NCBI GenBank assembly: GCA_964458935.1
Contig: CAYWKS010000006.1
Location: 66,562 to 130,561, forward strand
Direction: 5' to 3'
DNA from: CAYWKS01 sp964458935
Lineage (GTDB): Bacteria > Planctomycetota > Phycisphaerae > Phycisphaerales > Zrk34
Length of the DNA: 64,000 nucleotides
Both the position numbers and the translations under genes were made by a program. Positions 9,278 to 17,146 of this stretch are shown here, in pieces (the stretch's first letter is position 1; each line of letters begins with the position of its first letter). The notes beneath the pieces were generated by a model. The model was not told the origin of the DNA. It was given only the letters and a program-made list of their open reading frames with translations, and searched no databases.

Positions 9278-10597
9278 TCAGTCATGCACCACACGCATGA
9301 TCTGCTCGAAGCTGCGCCCGGGGCGCTCGTCCGGCCCGGTCGTCAGGTACCGCGCGTCGTGGAGGCGGTAGCGGATGCGGATGAGGCGCGGCCAGTTGGT
9401 CTGGTCGGACTTGCCGTGGCGGAAGACGTAGACGCGGTCGGCCTCGGCGGCGGGGTTGTCTTCGTACACCGGCAGACCGATGTCGTTCGGATCGGTGCTG
9501 TCGGAGGCTGCGAAGCTGCCGTCGGGCAGGGCGTTGTCCCGGCCGTACCAGATGATGTTGTTGCCGCCGTCGCGGTCGATCAGGTCATCGTCATCGTCAA
9601 AGTCCCCGGCGAAGTCCACCTGGAAATCGCTGATGTGGCCGGCGAGATAGGGATGCATCTGCGCCACCTGCCAGGCGGCGTAGAGGAAACTCGGATCATT
9701 GGGATCGATCGCCGGCCGGGGGTTGACCTGGAGGCGGTAGTTCTGGCCGGTGCCGTTGCGCATGAACAGCTGCTCGCGGGCCACGCCGATGTATTCCTCG
9801 GCGGTCATGTTCTCGTAGAGCGTGTAGTTGGAACCGGGCAGCGGGCTGGGCTTGAGGCGGTCGACCAGGGAGTTGCCCGACTTGAGGCTCAGCGACGCCC
9901 CGGCGCACAACCCGCGGTAGAGGTTCGGCTGGCCGCTGTGGGGCCAGCCCAGGCCATTGCTGGCCTCTTCGTCAGGGAAGGGCGTGCCCACCTTGGATAG
10001 GCCCGGGCTCGTCGGGTCGAGGTATAGCGCGTGCCGCGCCAGGATCCAATCGCCGGCGTACTCGTTGGGCGTATCCGGTTCGCCCAGGCCGTTCTCAGCA
10101 GCCGGGCGCCCGTCGGTGTTCGTCCGCCGGCCGTGGCCGTACCACACGCGGATGTACGACGCATCGCTGGCGCTGTTGTAACTGTTGGTCTTGCCGGGGA
10201 CGATCGGCTCGGCGTCGGCGCGCCGACGGATGAACAGGACCTGGTCCGAGCGGCGATTGAACAACGCGCCCGGCACGTTCGGGTCGTTGGGGTCGGCGCC
10301 TTGTTCGTGCAGCCGCACCTGCGGGACCTGCTGGTGCGCGATCACGAGGAACCCGCCCTCGGCGGGCCCGATCACGTGCTCGAAATCCCGCTCGATCTGG
10401 TCGCCGACGATGCGGCTGTTCCGCAGGATCTCGCTGGTGGCGCGACCGACCGCGATCGACTCGCCGACCGTGTCAAAGATACGGCCGATCGACACGACCA
10501 GCACCGCCGTGATGCTGACCGCGACCATGAGCTCGACGAGCGTGAACCCGCCGTGGCCCGCCCCGGGGCGCTTCGCATGGGCGGCAATCCGCGTCAT
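9278..10597 (-). CDS. GspJ/PulJ-type pseudopilin
   Basis: A 439-residue protein with a short basic leader, then the prepilin peptidase and methylation site G|FTLVELMVAVSITAVLVVSIGRIF, with Glu at +5. The long soluble domain is much larger than in proteobacterial GspJ and includes acidic loops (GDFDDDDDLIDRDGG). Position just before gspK and a hydrophobic helix of the GspJ type support the assignment. The ATG at 10597 overlaps the previous stop by ATGA, implying translational coupling. It would be assembled as a minor subunit near the pseudopilus tip. Confidence 0.75.
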   Translation of the reverse strand: MTRIAAHAKRPGAGHGGFTLVELMVAVSITAVLVVSIGRIFDTVGESIAVGRATSEILRNSRIVGDQIERDFEHVIGPAEGGFLVIAHQQVPQVRLHEQGADPNDPNVPGALFNRRSDQVLFIRRRADAEPIVPGKTNSYNSASDASYIRVWYGHGRRTNTDGRPAAENGLGEPDTPNEYAGDWILARHALYLDPTSPGLSKVGTPFPDEEASNGLGWPHSGQPNLYRGLCAGASLSLKSGNSLVDRLKPSPLPGSNYTLYENMTAEEYIGVAREQLFMRNGTGQNYRLQVNPRPAIDPNDPSFLYAAWQVAQMHPYLAGHISDFQVDFAGDFDDDDDLIDRDGGNNIIWYGRDNALPDGSFAASDSTDPNDIGLPVYEDNPAAEADRVYVFRHGKSDQTNWPRLIRIRYRLHDARYLTTGPDERPGRSFEQIMRVVHD

Positions 10598-11439
10598 TGC
10601 ACCGCCTCCTCCCCGAGCACGATGATCCGCCGCGTCGGGCTCGTGCGGTCGTCCTTGCCGCGCAGCCCGAACCACACCGACCCGCTGCCCGGCAGCGACG
10701 ACAGGTTCCCCGCGAGCCGGAGCTTCGTGATCACCGGCTCGTCGCGGTTCTCGTCGAAGTCCCGCACGCGTAGGATGCGGCCGTCGCTGCTGAGCAACTG
10801 GTCGCCAGGCTGGATCAGCGGTCGATCGTCCACCTCGTTCTTGCTGATCGTCATGAGCGTGTACGTGTCGCCGTCCTCGGTCGTGATGATCTGGCGGCTC
10901 GTGTACGCCAGCGACACGACCTTGGGCACCGTGGCCGCGTCATTGGCGTTGGCCACGTCGTCGACGCTCGCCCAGCCCGTCTCGTAGGTGACGTCGTCCT
11001 TGCGGCTGAGGATGAACACGAACACACGCCGGCTGCCCTCGTTGTCCTCCACCACGGGCACCCAGTAGAAGTCGCGCTCGCCGTGGGCGCCGTCGTCCAC
11101 GCCGTCGTTGTCGCTATCGAGCATCAGCGGGTAGCACCGCACGCTCAACGGATATTCACTATCCAGGCCGCTCACCGCCTGGATGCCCGAGCCGGACTGC
11201 GGGGGCACGGGCATCTCGTACAGCACGGCCTCGGCGTTTCGCTTGACCTGCAGCGTGATCGTGTCCTCGAACGTCTGCTTCTGGAGGTAGCTGGACACGG
11301 GGAAGATCGAGGCGATCGCGACCAGGCCGACCGACAGGATGAACATCGCCATCAGCAGCTCGATGAGCGTGAATCCGTCGGCCGCGCGCGGCGAGGCGTG
11401 GCGGCCGCGGTCACGGGGTGGGTGCGTCGGCCGTTTCAT
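10594..11439 (-). CDS. PilV/GspI-type pseudopilin
   Basis: A 281-residue prepilin with a long basic leader and the cleavage site DG|FTLIELLMAMFILSVGLVAIASIFPVS. The MFILSVGLVAIA helix is characteristic of PilV/GspI minor pilins. The soluble part holds a calcium-type loop (DSDNDGVDDG) and beta-rich sequence without further recognisable domains. Start and stop overlap both neighbours by four bases (ATGA), so it is translated from the same transcript. Confidence 0.78.
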   Translation of the reverse strand: MKRPTHPPRDRGRHASPRAADGFTLIELLMAMFILSVGLVAIASIFPVSSYLQKQTFEDTITLQVKRNAEAVLYEMPVPPQSGSGIQAVSGLDSEYPLSVRCYPLMLDSDNDGVDDGAHGERDFYWVPVVEDNEGSRRVFVFILSRKDDVTYETGWASVDDVANANDAATVPKVVSLAYTSRQIITTEDGDTYTLMTISKNEVDDRPLIQPGDQLLSSDGRILRVRDFDENRDEPVITKLRLAGNLSSLPGSGSVWFGLRGKDDRTSPTRRIIVLGEEAVQ

Positions 11440-12206
11440 GGCAACTCCTTCACTCGGGCGCCGCTGTAGCGGTTGAAGATCATGTGCTTGCCGTTCTCGA
11501 TGATCCAGTCGACCGAGTCGTTGTCGCCGCTGTCGGCGCTGTCGGCTTCGGTCGTGAGGTCGCCGTGCTCGAGGACAAGCTCCGGGCGGTTGTAGACGAT
11601 GATGCCGATCACCGCCGGCAAGCTCTCGTCGCTGACGATCGCGCCGTTGCCGTTGATGTCGTACATCACAGAGTCGCTCGACGGGCGACTGGCGATCAGC
11701 ACCCCGTGGCGATCGAAGCGGAGGGCAAACGCGCCCTTGCGCGGATTGTCGGCCAGGTCCGAGACGGGGGTGAGGCGGATGCCGCCGGCGACCACCTTGC
11801 TGATCCCGACCACGCCGACGGTCCCGGGCAGCGCGATCGGGTCCTCGACGCGGGTGTACTCCGGCTTGTCGGAGGAGTCCGTCCGCGTGTGGCGGGTGAT
11901 GTAGATGGTGGTGGCGCCGGAGTTCGGATCGGGCGCGAAGACCGCCGCGGCGCCGAGGTAGTCGCCGTTGGCGACAACGTTCGATCGCGTGGCGAAGGCG
12001 CGGGCCGCCGCCACCGCCGAGTCGATCCGGTTGACCGTACCGCTCTCCTGGGCGCTGCGGATCATCGTGTTCGTTGCCGGCAGCCCGACCGCGACCAGCA
12101 GGATGATGATGCCGATCACCACGAGCAGTTCGCCCAGGGTGAAGCCGTCTCGGCGCGTCCAACGCTTCGATGCCGCGCCGCGGGATGGTGCGGGTCTGCG
12201 GTTCAT
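11436..12206 (-). CDS. GspH-like pseudopilin
   Basis: A 256-residue prepilin with leader ending DG|FTLGELLVVIGIIILLVAVGLPATNTM; Glu is at +5. The following segment (IDSAVAAARAFATRSN) resembles GspH/FimT pilins, which have this helix and a beta-rich globular domain. An acidic DINGNGAI loop is visible late in the protein. The ATG overlaps the previous stop by four bases. Assignment to GspH rather than another minor class is inference from this N-terminal pattern. Confidence 0.72.
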   Translation of the reverse strand: MNRRPAPSRGAASKRWTRRDGFTLGELLVVIGIIILLVAVGLPATNTMIRSAQESGTVNRIDSAVAAARAFATRSNVVANGDYLGAAAVFAPDPNSGATTIYITRHTRTDSSDKPEYTRVEDPIALPGTVGVVGISKVVAGGIRLTPVSDLADNPRKGAFALRFDRHGVLIASRPSSDSVMYDINGNGAIVSDESLPAVIGIIVYNRPELVLEHGDLTTEADSADSGDNDSVDWIIENGKHMIFNRYSGARVKELP

Positions 12207-12745
12207 TGCGATTCCAGTGCGAAGCTGTAGATGTTGTCGGCGGACTCTTCGAGGTCATCGCTGCCACCGCTGGCGTCGACGTCGCCCCACTTGCCGTCCA
12301 CGCCGCGCGACGCGAAATACACCTCGTCGCGGTCGGGCAGGTTGCCATCTTGCGGCTCGGGGTCATCGGCCACGGGGTTCCACAGGTGGATCTCCTTCTC
12401 GAAGCCGTCCACGAGCGTCGCGTCGCCCTGGGCCTCGCCGAAGATCTCGTCGGGCAGCCCGCCGATCATCGCCTGCATCTCGGGGATGCTGCGGCACTTG
12501 CGCAGCAGCTCGCGGGTGCTCTCGACGGTGTGGCCATTGCCGGTGATGTCGTCGTACTCGCGGAAGATCGCCTGGGCATTGGTGAGGGTCGTCCGCGTGA
12601 CGCGGTTCTGGCCGCCGGCCATGACCGCCGGGCCCACCGCCAGCCCGATCCCGATCAGGATCACCAGGACCACGATCACCACGAGCACCTCCATGAGCGT
12701 GAAGCCCGTGGCGGACGGGTTGCGATATCTTGCGTGAGTCGACAT
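12203..12745 (-). CDS. Type II secretion pseudopilin
   Basis: A 180-residue prepilin: short leader, cleavage site TG|FTLMEVLVVIVVLVILIGIGLAVGPAVMAG with Glu at +5. The soluble domain is short, with an acidic tail (DEVYFASRGVDGKWGDVDASGG) recalling the calcium-binding C-terminal loop of GspG. It could be the major pseudopilin, although the next upstream gene is also a candidate. The ATG at 12745 is chosen because AGGAGG sits seven bases before it; a TTG two codons upstream is less likely. Confidence 0.75.
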   Translation of the reverse strand: MSTHARYRNPSATGFTLMEVLVVIVVLVILIGIGLAVGPAVMAGGQNRVTRTTLTNAQAIFREYDDITGNGHTVESTRELLRKCRSIPEMQAMIGGLPDEIFGEAQGDATLVDGFEKEIHLWNPVADDPEPQDGNLPDRDEVYFASRGVDGKWGDVDASGGSDDLEESADNIYSFALESQ

Positions 12746-12774
12746 ATCCAAGCCTCCTGGACCGCGGCCGAACG

Positions 12775-13638
12775 TCAGGGCCCGACCATGACCACGTCAT
12801 CTTCGAGCACGTCGGCGTAGCCGTCGTTGTCGTTGTCCTGCTCGTCGTTGTTCCAGTTGTCCATATCGTTTTCGTACTCCGGGTCGCCGTCGGGTTCGGC
12901 GTCCGGGCCCTTGCTGTAGAGGACGATGCTGGCGCTGCGCGCCGCGTCCACGTCGACCTGCGGGTGGTTGTCGAGGCGGATATCGACCGGGGACGGCCCA
13001 TGGGGCGAGTACCCGCGGGTGTCGTCGGGCCAGATATTGGGGTAGGCCAGCAGCAGGTCGTTGTCGGCGCCGATGAACCGCGCGTTCTCGGTCATGTGCC
13101 ACAGCCCCGCTTCGTTGGGGCGGGCGAGGTAGTAGGCGATGGGCTGGTCCCACACGTCAGCGAACGCGGCGAACTCCTGCGATTCGCTCTGCGTGAAATC
13201 CGTCCGGTGCTGCGCGATGTTGAACCCGTCGGCCGCGACGTAGGGCCCGTAAACCGAGCCGACGTTCTGACCATCGGGGCGGAACCCCGGGCCCGACTTG
13301 CCGTCGGAGGTGTTTGAACCGCGCGGCTCCTCGTCGTCGGCGATGCCGAGCAGCGTCTGCATGAGCATCTCGCCGCCCTCGCCGGAGGCGCGGCTGATCG
13401 GGTCCTCCCCGTGCGACGCGGGAAAGACGTTGTGGTCCTGCTTGAAGCCCACGCTGGCGGTCAACAGCGAGCCCATGATCCGCTCGGTCGCGGCCGCCTC
13501 GGCCTGGCCGGACATCTTCACCAGCGCCGGGACCAGCAGCCCCATCAGCGCCACCATGACGACGACCACGACCAGCAGCTCCACGAGCGTGAACCCGTGA
13601 CGCGGTCCGTATTCGCTTTGGGTACGTACGCGATTCAT
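12775..13638 (-). CDS. GspG-like pseudopilin
   Basis: A 287-residue prepilin beginning four bases after the gspF stop, the usual place of gspG. The leader ends HG|FTLVELLVVVVVMVALMGLLVPALVKM with Glu at +5. The globular domain keeps WDQPIAYY, close to the WGxPYxY pattern of GspG. The C-terminus ends in an acidic calcium-type loop (DNDNDGYADVLEDD). It is about twice the size of classical GspG. GGGAGG precedes the ATG. Likely a major or abundant pseudopilus subunit. Confidence 0.78.
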   Translation of the reverse strand: MNRVRTQSEYGPRHGFTLVELLVVVVVMVALMGLLVPALVKMSGQAEAAATERIMGSLLTASVGFKQDHNVFPASHGEDPISRASGEGGEMLMQTLLGIADDEEPRGSNTSDGKSGPGFRPDGQNVGSVYGPYVAADGFNIAQHRTDFTQSESQEFAAFADVWDQPIAYYLARPNEAGLWHMTENARFIGADNDLLLAYPNIWPDDTRGYSPHGPSPVDIRLDNHPQVDVDAARSASIVLYSKGPDAEPDGDPEYENDMDNWNNDEQDNDNDGYADVLEDDVVMVGP

Positions 13639-13641
13639 GTG

Positions 13642-14928
13642 TCAGCCTCCCATGACGGATGACATCAGCGCCGGCAGCGGCATGAACAGGGCCACAACGA
13701 TCGTGCCGACCACGAGGCCGAGCACGACCACCATCAAAGGCTCGAGCAGCGACATCAGGGTCTTGACCATGTTGTCGACCTCTTCGTCGTAGTTGTCCGC
13801 GACCTTGCTGAGCATCTTGTCCAGCTCACCGGTCTCCTCGCCGACGTCGATCATGTTGACCACGAGCAGGTCGACCACGCGGGTTTCGCGGAGCGGGCCG
13901 GCGAAGCTCTCGCCCTCGCGGACGGAGTTGCGGACCTTCTGCAGCGCGTTCTCGTAGACGCTGTTGCCGACGGTGTCGCGGGTGATGCCCAGCGCGTCGA
14001 GGATCGGCACGCCCGCGGAGATCAGGGTGCCCAGCGTGCGGGTGAACCGCGCGATCGCGCCCACCCGCGTCAGCTTGCCGAGGATCGGCAGGTACAACTG
14101 GACCCGGTCCATGGCGTTCTTGCCGATCCGCGTTCGGCGCGCCACCTTCAGGAAGATGTAGATCAGGATCGGCGCCAACACGATCACCAGCGCCCCGGGG
14201 ACGTGCTGGTCCGCACGCCCGCCCGCCATCCACTCGGCGGTAACGATCAGTTTCTCCGTGATGAACGGCAGCTCCGCGTCGAAGTCAGAGAAGATTTCCT
14301 TGAACTTGGGCACGACGAAGACCATGATCCCGATCACGATCAGCACCGCGACGGAGATCACCGCCGCGGGGTAGATCATCGCGCTGATGATCCGGCGCTT
14401 GAGCGCCTGGGCCTTTTCGAGGAAGTCCGCCAGCCGCTGCATGATGATGTCCAGCACGCCGCCGACCTCGCCCGCCGCGATCATCTTCGTGTACAGCCGA
14501 TCGAACGCCTTGGGGTGTTTCGCCATCGCCTCCGAGAGCGACTGGCCACCTTCGACGTCGACCGCGACCTGGTCGAGGATGTTCTTGAACTGACCCGGCT
14601 TCTGCTGCTCGGCGAGGATCTGCAGCGAACGGAGGATGGGCAGCCCCGCGTCCTGGAGCGTCGACATCTGCCGCGTGAACTGGGTGATCAGCTTTTGGCT
14701 CACCCCGCCGATGCTGATCGTGATCTCGGTGGCCTTCTTCTTGGGCTTGGCGCCGCCGGCGGCGGGCGCGGCCTCGGCCTTCTTCTTCACCTTCTTCTCC
14801 CGCACGCTGGTCGGGAAGAAGCCCTGGCCTTTGATCCGCGTGATCGCGTCCTCGCTCGTGGCGGCCTCGATCGTGCCCTTCTTCGGCTGGCCCGCCTGGT
14901 TCAGTGCTTCGTACTGGAATGTCGGCAT
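13642..14928 (-). CDS. gspF: Type II secretion/type IV pilus inner-membrane platform protein
   Basis: At 428 residues this matches GspF/PilC length. The N-terminus (FQYEALNQAGQPKKGTIEA) is the usual opening strand pattern. Two T2SSF domains follow (about 75-200 and 275-400), each followed by hydrophobic helices; the first is MIYPAAVISVAVLIVIGIMVFVV-like and the last is MVVVLGLVVGTIVVALFMPL. The protein anchors the assembly ATPase at the inner membrane and transmits movement to pilin extraction. A lysine- and alanine-rich linker (KKKAEAAPAAGGAKPKKKA) near residue 50 is longer than usual. It lies between the ATPase and pseudopilin genes. Confidence 0.93.
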   Translation of the reverse strand: MPTFQYEALNQAGQPKKGTIEAATSEDAITRIKGQGFFPTSVREKKVKKKAEAAPAAGGAKPKKKATEITISIGGVSQKLITQFTRQMSTLQDAGLPILRSLQILAEQQKPGQFKNILDQVAVDVEGGQSLSEAMAKHPKAFDRLYTKMIAAGEVGGVLDIIMQRLADFLEKAQALKRRIISAMIYPAAVISVAVLIVIGIMVFVVPKFKEIFSDFDAELPFITEKLIVTAEWMAGGRADQHVPGALVIVLAPILIYIFLKVARRTRIGKNAMDRVQLYLPILGKLTRVGAIARFTRTLGTLISAGVPILDALGITRDTVGNSVYENALQKVRNSVREGESFAGPLRETRVVDLLVVNMIDVGEETGELDKMLSKVADNYDEEVDNMVKTLMSLLEPLMVVVLGLVVGTIVVALFMPLPALMSSVMGG

Positions 14929-15021
14929 TGCCGTTCTCCGTTGCGCCGCGCGACCCGTCTCGGATCGCCGCTAGACCTTACTGTCGCCTCGCACCCGCCG
15001 GCGGCCCGCTGCCGGCCGCCG

Positions 15022-16782
15022 TCACTCCTCCTCCATCAGCGTCTCCCGGACGACCTCCTCGATCGTCGTCACGCCGTCGTAGATCGACAGCAGGCCCGCC
15101 TGCCGCAGCGTCCGCATCCCGCGCTTCCGCGCCTCGGTCCGCAGCACGTTCGTCGAGGCGTGCTGCATGATCAGCTCCTTCAACTCATCGTCGAGCACCA
15201 TGATCTCGTACAACGCCTGCCGGCCGCGGTAGCCCTGCTGGTTGCATTGCGCGCAGCCCTTGCCGCGGTAGAAGCTGCGGCCCTCCACGTCGTCGGGCGT
15301 CAACTGCAGTTCCAGCAACTGCTCCTCGGTCGGCGTGTACTCCTCCTTGCAGTGCGCGCAGATCCGACGCACCAGCCGCTGCGCCACGATCGACTCCAGC
15401 GTCGCGGTCACCAGGAACGGCTCCAGGCCCAGGTCGAGCATCCGCGCCACGCTCGACGGCGCGTCGTTGGTGTGCAGCGTCGAGAACACCAGGTGCCCGG
15501 TCAGCGATGCCTGCACCGCGATCTGCGCCGTCTCCAGGTCGCGGATCTCGCCGATCAGGATGATGTCCGGGTCCTGACGCAGGAAGCTCCGCAGGCACCG
15601 CGCGAACGTCAGACCGATATCATCGTTGATCTGGCACTGCACCAGGCCGTCGATGTCGTACTCCACCGGGTCTTCGGAGGTGAGGATCTTGACGTCCGGC
15701 TCGTTCAACTCGTACAGCGCCGAGTACTGGGGCGTCGTCTTGCCCGAGCCGGTCGGTCCGGTGTCGATGATGATCCCGTTGGGCTTGCGCATGAGCTGCC
15801 GCATCGCCGCCAGGTCGTCGTCGCGGAAGCCGAGCTTGTCCAGATCGAGGTTGACGTTGCTGCGGTCGAGCACACGCATGACCACCGACTCGCCGAACAT
15901 CGTCGGCAGGACACTGACGCGCAGGTCCACGGGGTGGCCCTGGACCATGAGCTCGATGCGGCCATCCTGCGGCAGGCGGTGCTCGGCGATGTCCAGGTTG
16001 CTCATGACCTTGATGCGGCTGATGATCGCCGGCGCCAGGTGCCGCGGGGGCGGCACCATCTCGTACAGCACGCCGTCGATGCGGTAACGCATCTTGAACT
16101 CGTCCTCGAACGGCTCGAAGTGGATGTCCGAGGCGTGGTCCTTGATCGCCTGGAGCAGGACCAGGTTCAGCAGCCGCTTGACCTTGTTGTCCTCCGCCGC
16201 GGTCAGCAGCGTGTCCAGGTCGATCGAGTCGCCCCGCTCGCCCAGCTCCATCAACCCCTCGTCCGCCTCCATGTCGCTGATCAGCGACGTGATCGACTCA
16301 TCGTCGCTGCCACCGTAAAACTGATTCAGCAGCTTATCGACCTGCTTGGCGTCGGCCACCACCGCGCTGACGTCGAAGCCCATCAGCATGCGGATGTCAT
16401 CGACGGCGCGGAAGCTGTCTGCGGTCTTGACCGCGATGGTCAGCTTGTTGTTCTGTTCGTCATAGGCGATCGGCACGCACTGGAAGGCCTGCGCGGTCTC
16501 GGCGGGAATCACCTTCGCCACATTCAGCGGGATCTCCAGCTTCTCCAGGTCCGCCGACTCCATGCCCGCCTGCGCCGCCAGCGCCAGGTTAATGTCCTCC
16601 TGAGTGACATAACCCAGCTCGACCAGCAACTGGCCCAGCGGACGGCGCTGCTGCTGTTGCAGGTCCAGCGCCTCGTGAACCTGGTCGCGGGTGACCTTGC
16701 CGAGCTTGGTCAGGACGCGACCGAGGCGGCGGCCCTTGAGTTCGCTCAGCGGCGGCATACCTTTGGGAGTTGCTTCGGCCAT
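15022..16782 (-). CDS. gspE: GspE/PilB-type assembly ATPase (copy next to gspF)
   Basis: A 586-residue hexameric ATPase that powers pilin polymerisation. An N-terminal MshEN-like domain (RRLGRVLTKLGKVTRDQV, RPLGQLLVELGYVTQED) is followed by the core: Walker A GPTGSGKTTPQ, Asp box TSEDPVEYDIDG, Walker B DPDIILIGEIRD, His box HLVFSTLHTNDAP. A tetracysteine zinc site (CAHC and CAQC) comes next. The residues after Walker A are PQ where relatives, including the second copy here, have TL. The ATG at 16782 is chosen because GGAGGC lies six bases before it; the TTG two codons earlier is less likely. It has its own upstream region with a candidate promoter and a structured leader. Confidence 0.93.
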   Translation of the reverse strand: MAEATPKGMPPLSELKGRRLGRVLTKLGKVTRDQVHEALDLQQQQRRPLGQLLVELGYVTQEDINLALAAQAGMESADLEKLEIPLNVAKVIPAETAQAFQCVPIAYDEQNNKLTIAVKTADSFRAVDDIRMLMGFDVSAVVADAKQVDKLLNQFYGGSDDESITSLISDMEADEGLMELGERGDSIDLDTLLTAAEDNKVKRLLNLVLLQAIKDHASDIHFEPFEDEFKMRYRIDGVLYEMVPPPRHLAPAIISRIKVMSNLDIAEHRLPQDGRIELMVQGHPVDLRVSVLPTMFGESVVMRVLDRSNVNLDLDKLGFRDDDLAAMRQLMRKPNGIIIDTGPTGSGKTTPQYSALYELNEPDVKILTSEDPVEYDIDGLVQCQINDDIGLTFARCLRSFLRQDPDIILIGEIRDLETAQIAVQASLTGHLVFSTLHTNDAPSSVARMLDLGLEPFLVTATLESIVAQRLVRRICAHCKEEYTPTEEQLLELQLTPDDVEGRSFYRGKGCAQCNQQGYRGRQALYEIMVLDDELKELIMQHASTNVLRTEARKRGMRTLRQAGLLSIYDGVTTIEEVVRETLMEEE

Positions 16783-16829
16783 ATTCAAGCCTCCGAACTG
16801 TCTAGCGGGCCTGCCAACCGGCCGGATCG

Positions 16830-16876
16830 GGTCTCAGGTCGTCGGGGCCTCGGGCCAACCCCGACCGCCTGAAACC
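16830..16876 (-). promoter_or_regulatory. Long hairpin in the gspE leader RNA
   Basis: On the minus strand GGTTTCAGG (16876-16868) pairs with CCTGAGACC (16838-16830), then a 2x2 internal loop, then GTCGGGG (16865-16859) pairs with CCCCGAC (16847-16841), closing an 11-base loop. One outer pair is G-U only if the minus strand is transcribed; the plus strand would have C-A there. A second stem, CGTGCG/CGCACG (16951-16956 with 16932-16937 as read on the minus strand), lies upstream. Role unknown; the first hairpin ends about 48 bases before the start codon. Confidence 0.6.
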
Positions 16877-16994
16877 TTTCTCCTTACCAGCCGCCCGTCA
16901 GGCCTGTCATGCCAACCGGCCGCATCCCGCCCGTGCGTTGAACTGCTTGTCGCACGCAGGCGTGCACTGCCGGCCGCCATGACCTTTCACTCAT

Positions 16995-17024
16995 ATTATC
17001 GCGTACCGGACACCACTACGACAA
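16995..17024 (-). promoter_or_regulatory. Candidate promoter of gspE-gspK operon
   Basis: On the minus strand TTGTCG (17024-17019) and GATAAT (17000-16995) are 18 bases apart, about 210 bases upstream of gspE. A second -10-like TATAAT lies at 17098-17093. Either could start the structured leader transcript. Confidence 0.4.
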
Positions 17025-17146
17025 CCCCATTTTTCCACTTCATATCATTATGACATATGGTTTTTTATACGTTTTTACGTCACGAAAAGCCCATTATATG
17101 ATCGCTGCCTGGCGTGGCCATAATGCATGGATTATCGACGAGGGCG

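Larger units (their letters stand above)
16783..17146 (-). other. Long leader and AT-rich upstream region of gspE
   Basis: The 364 bases between pilT and this gspE contain no gene. Positions 17020-17100 are strikingly AT-rich for this window. The part nearer gspE is GC-rich and folds into strong hairpins on the minus strand. Together they look like a promoter plus a structured 5' untranslated region of about 200 bases. Confidence 0.6.

Noticed and set aside
14203..16872. 889-residue plus-strand frame
   Set aside because: Antisense to gspF and gspE, with no recognisable domain and Arg/His/Leu-biased composition.
16783..17000. Known c-di-GMP riboswitch in the gspE leader
   Set aside because: The leader is structured and gspE would be a fitting target, but the conserved GEMM core sequences were not found at the expected places.
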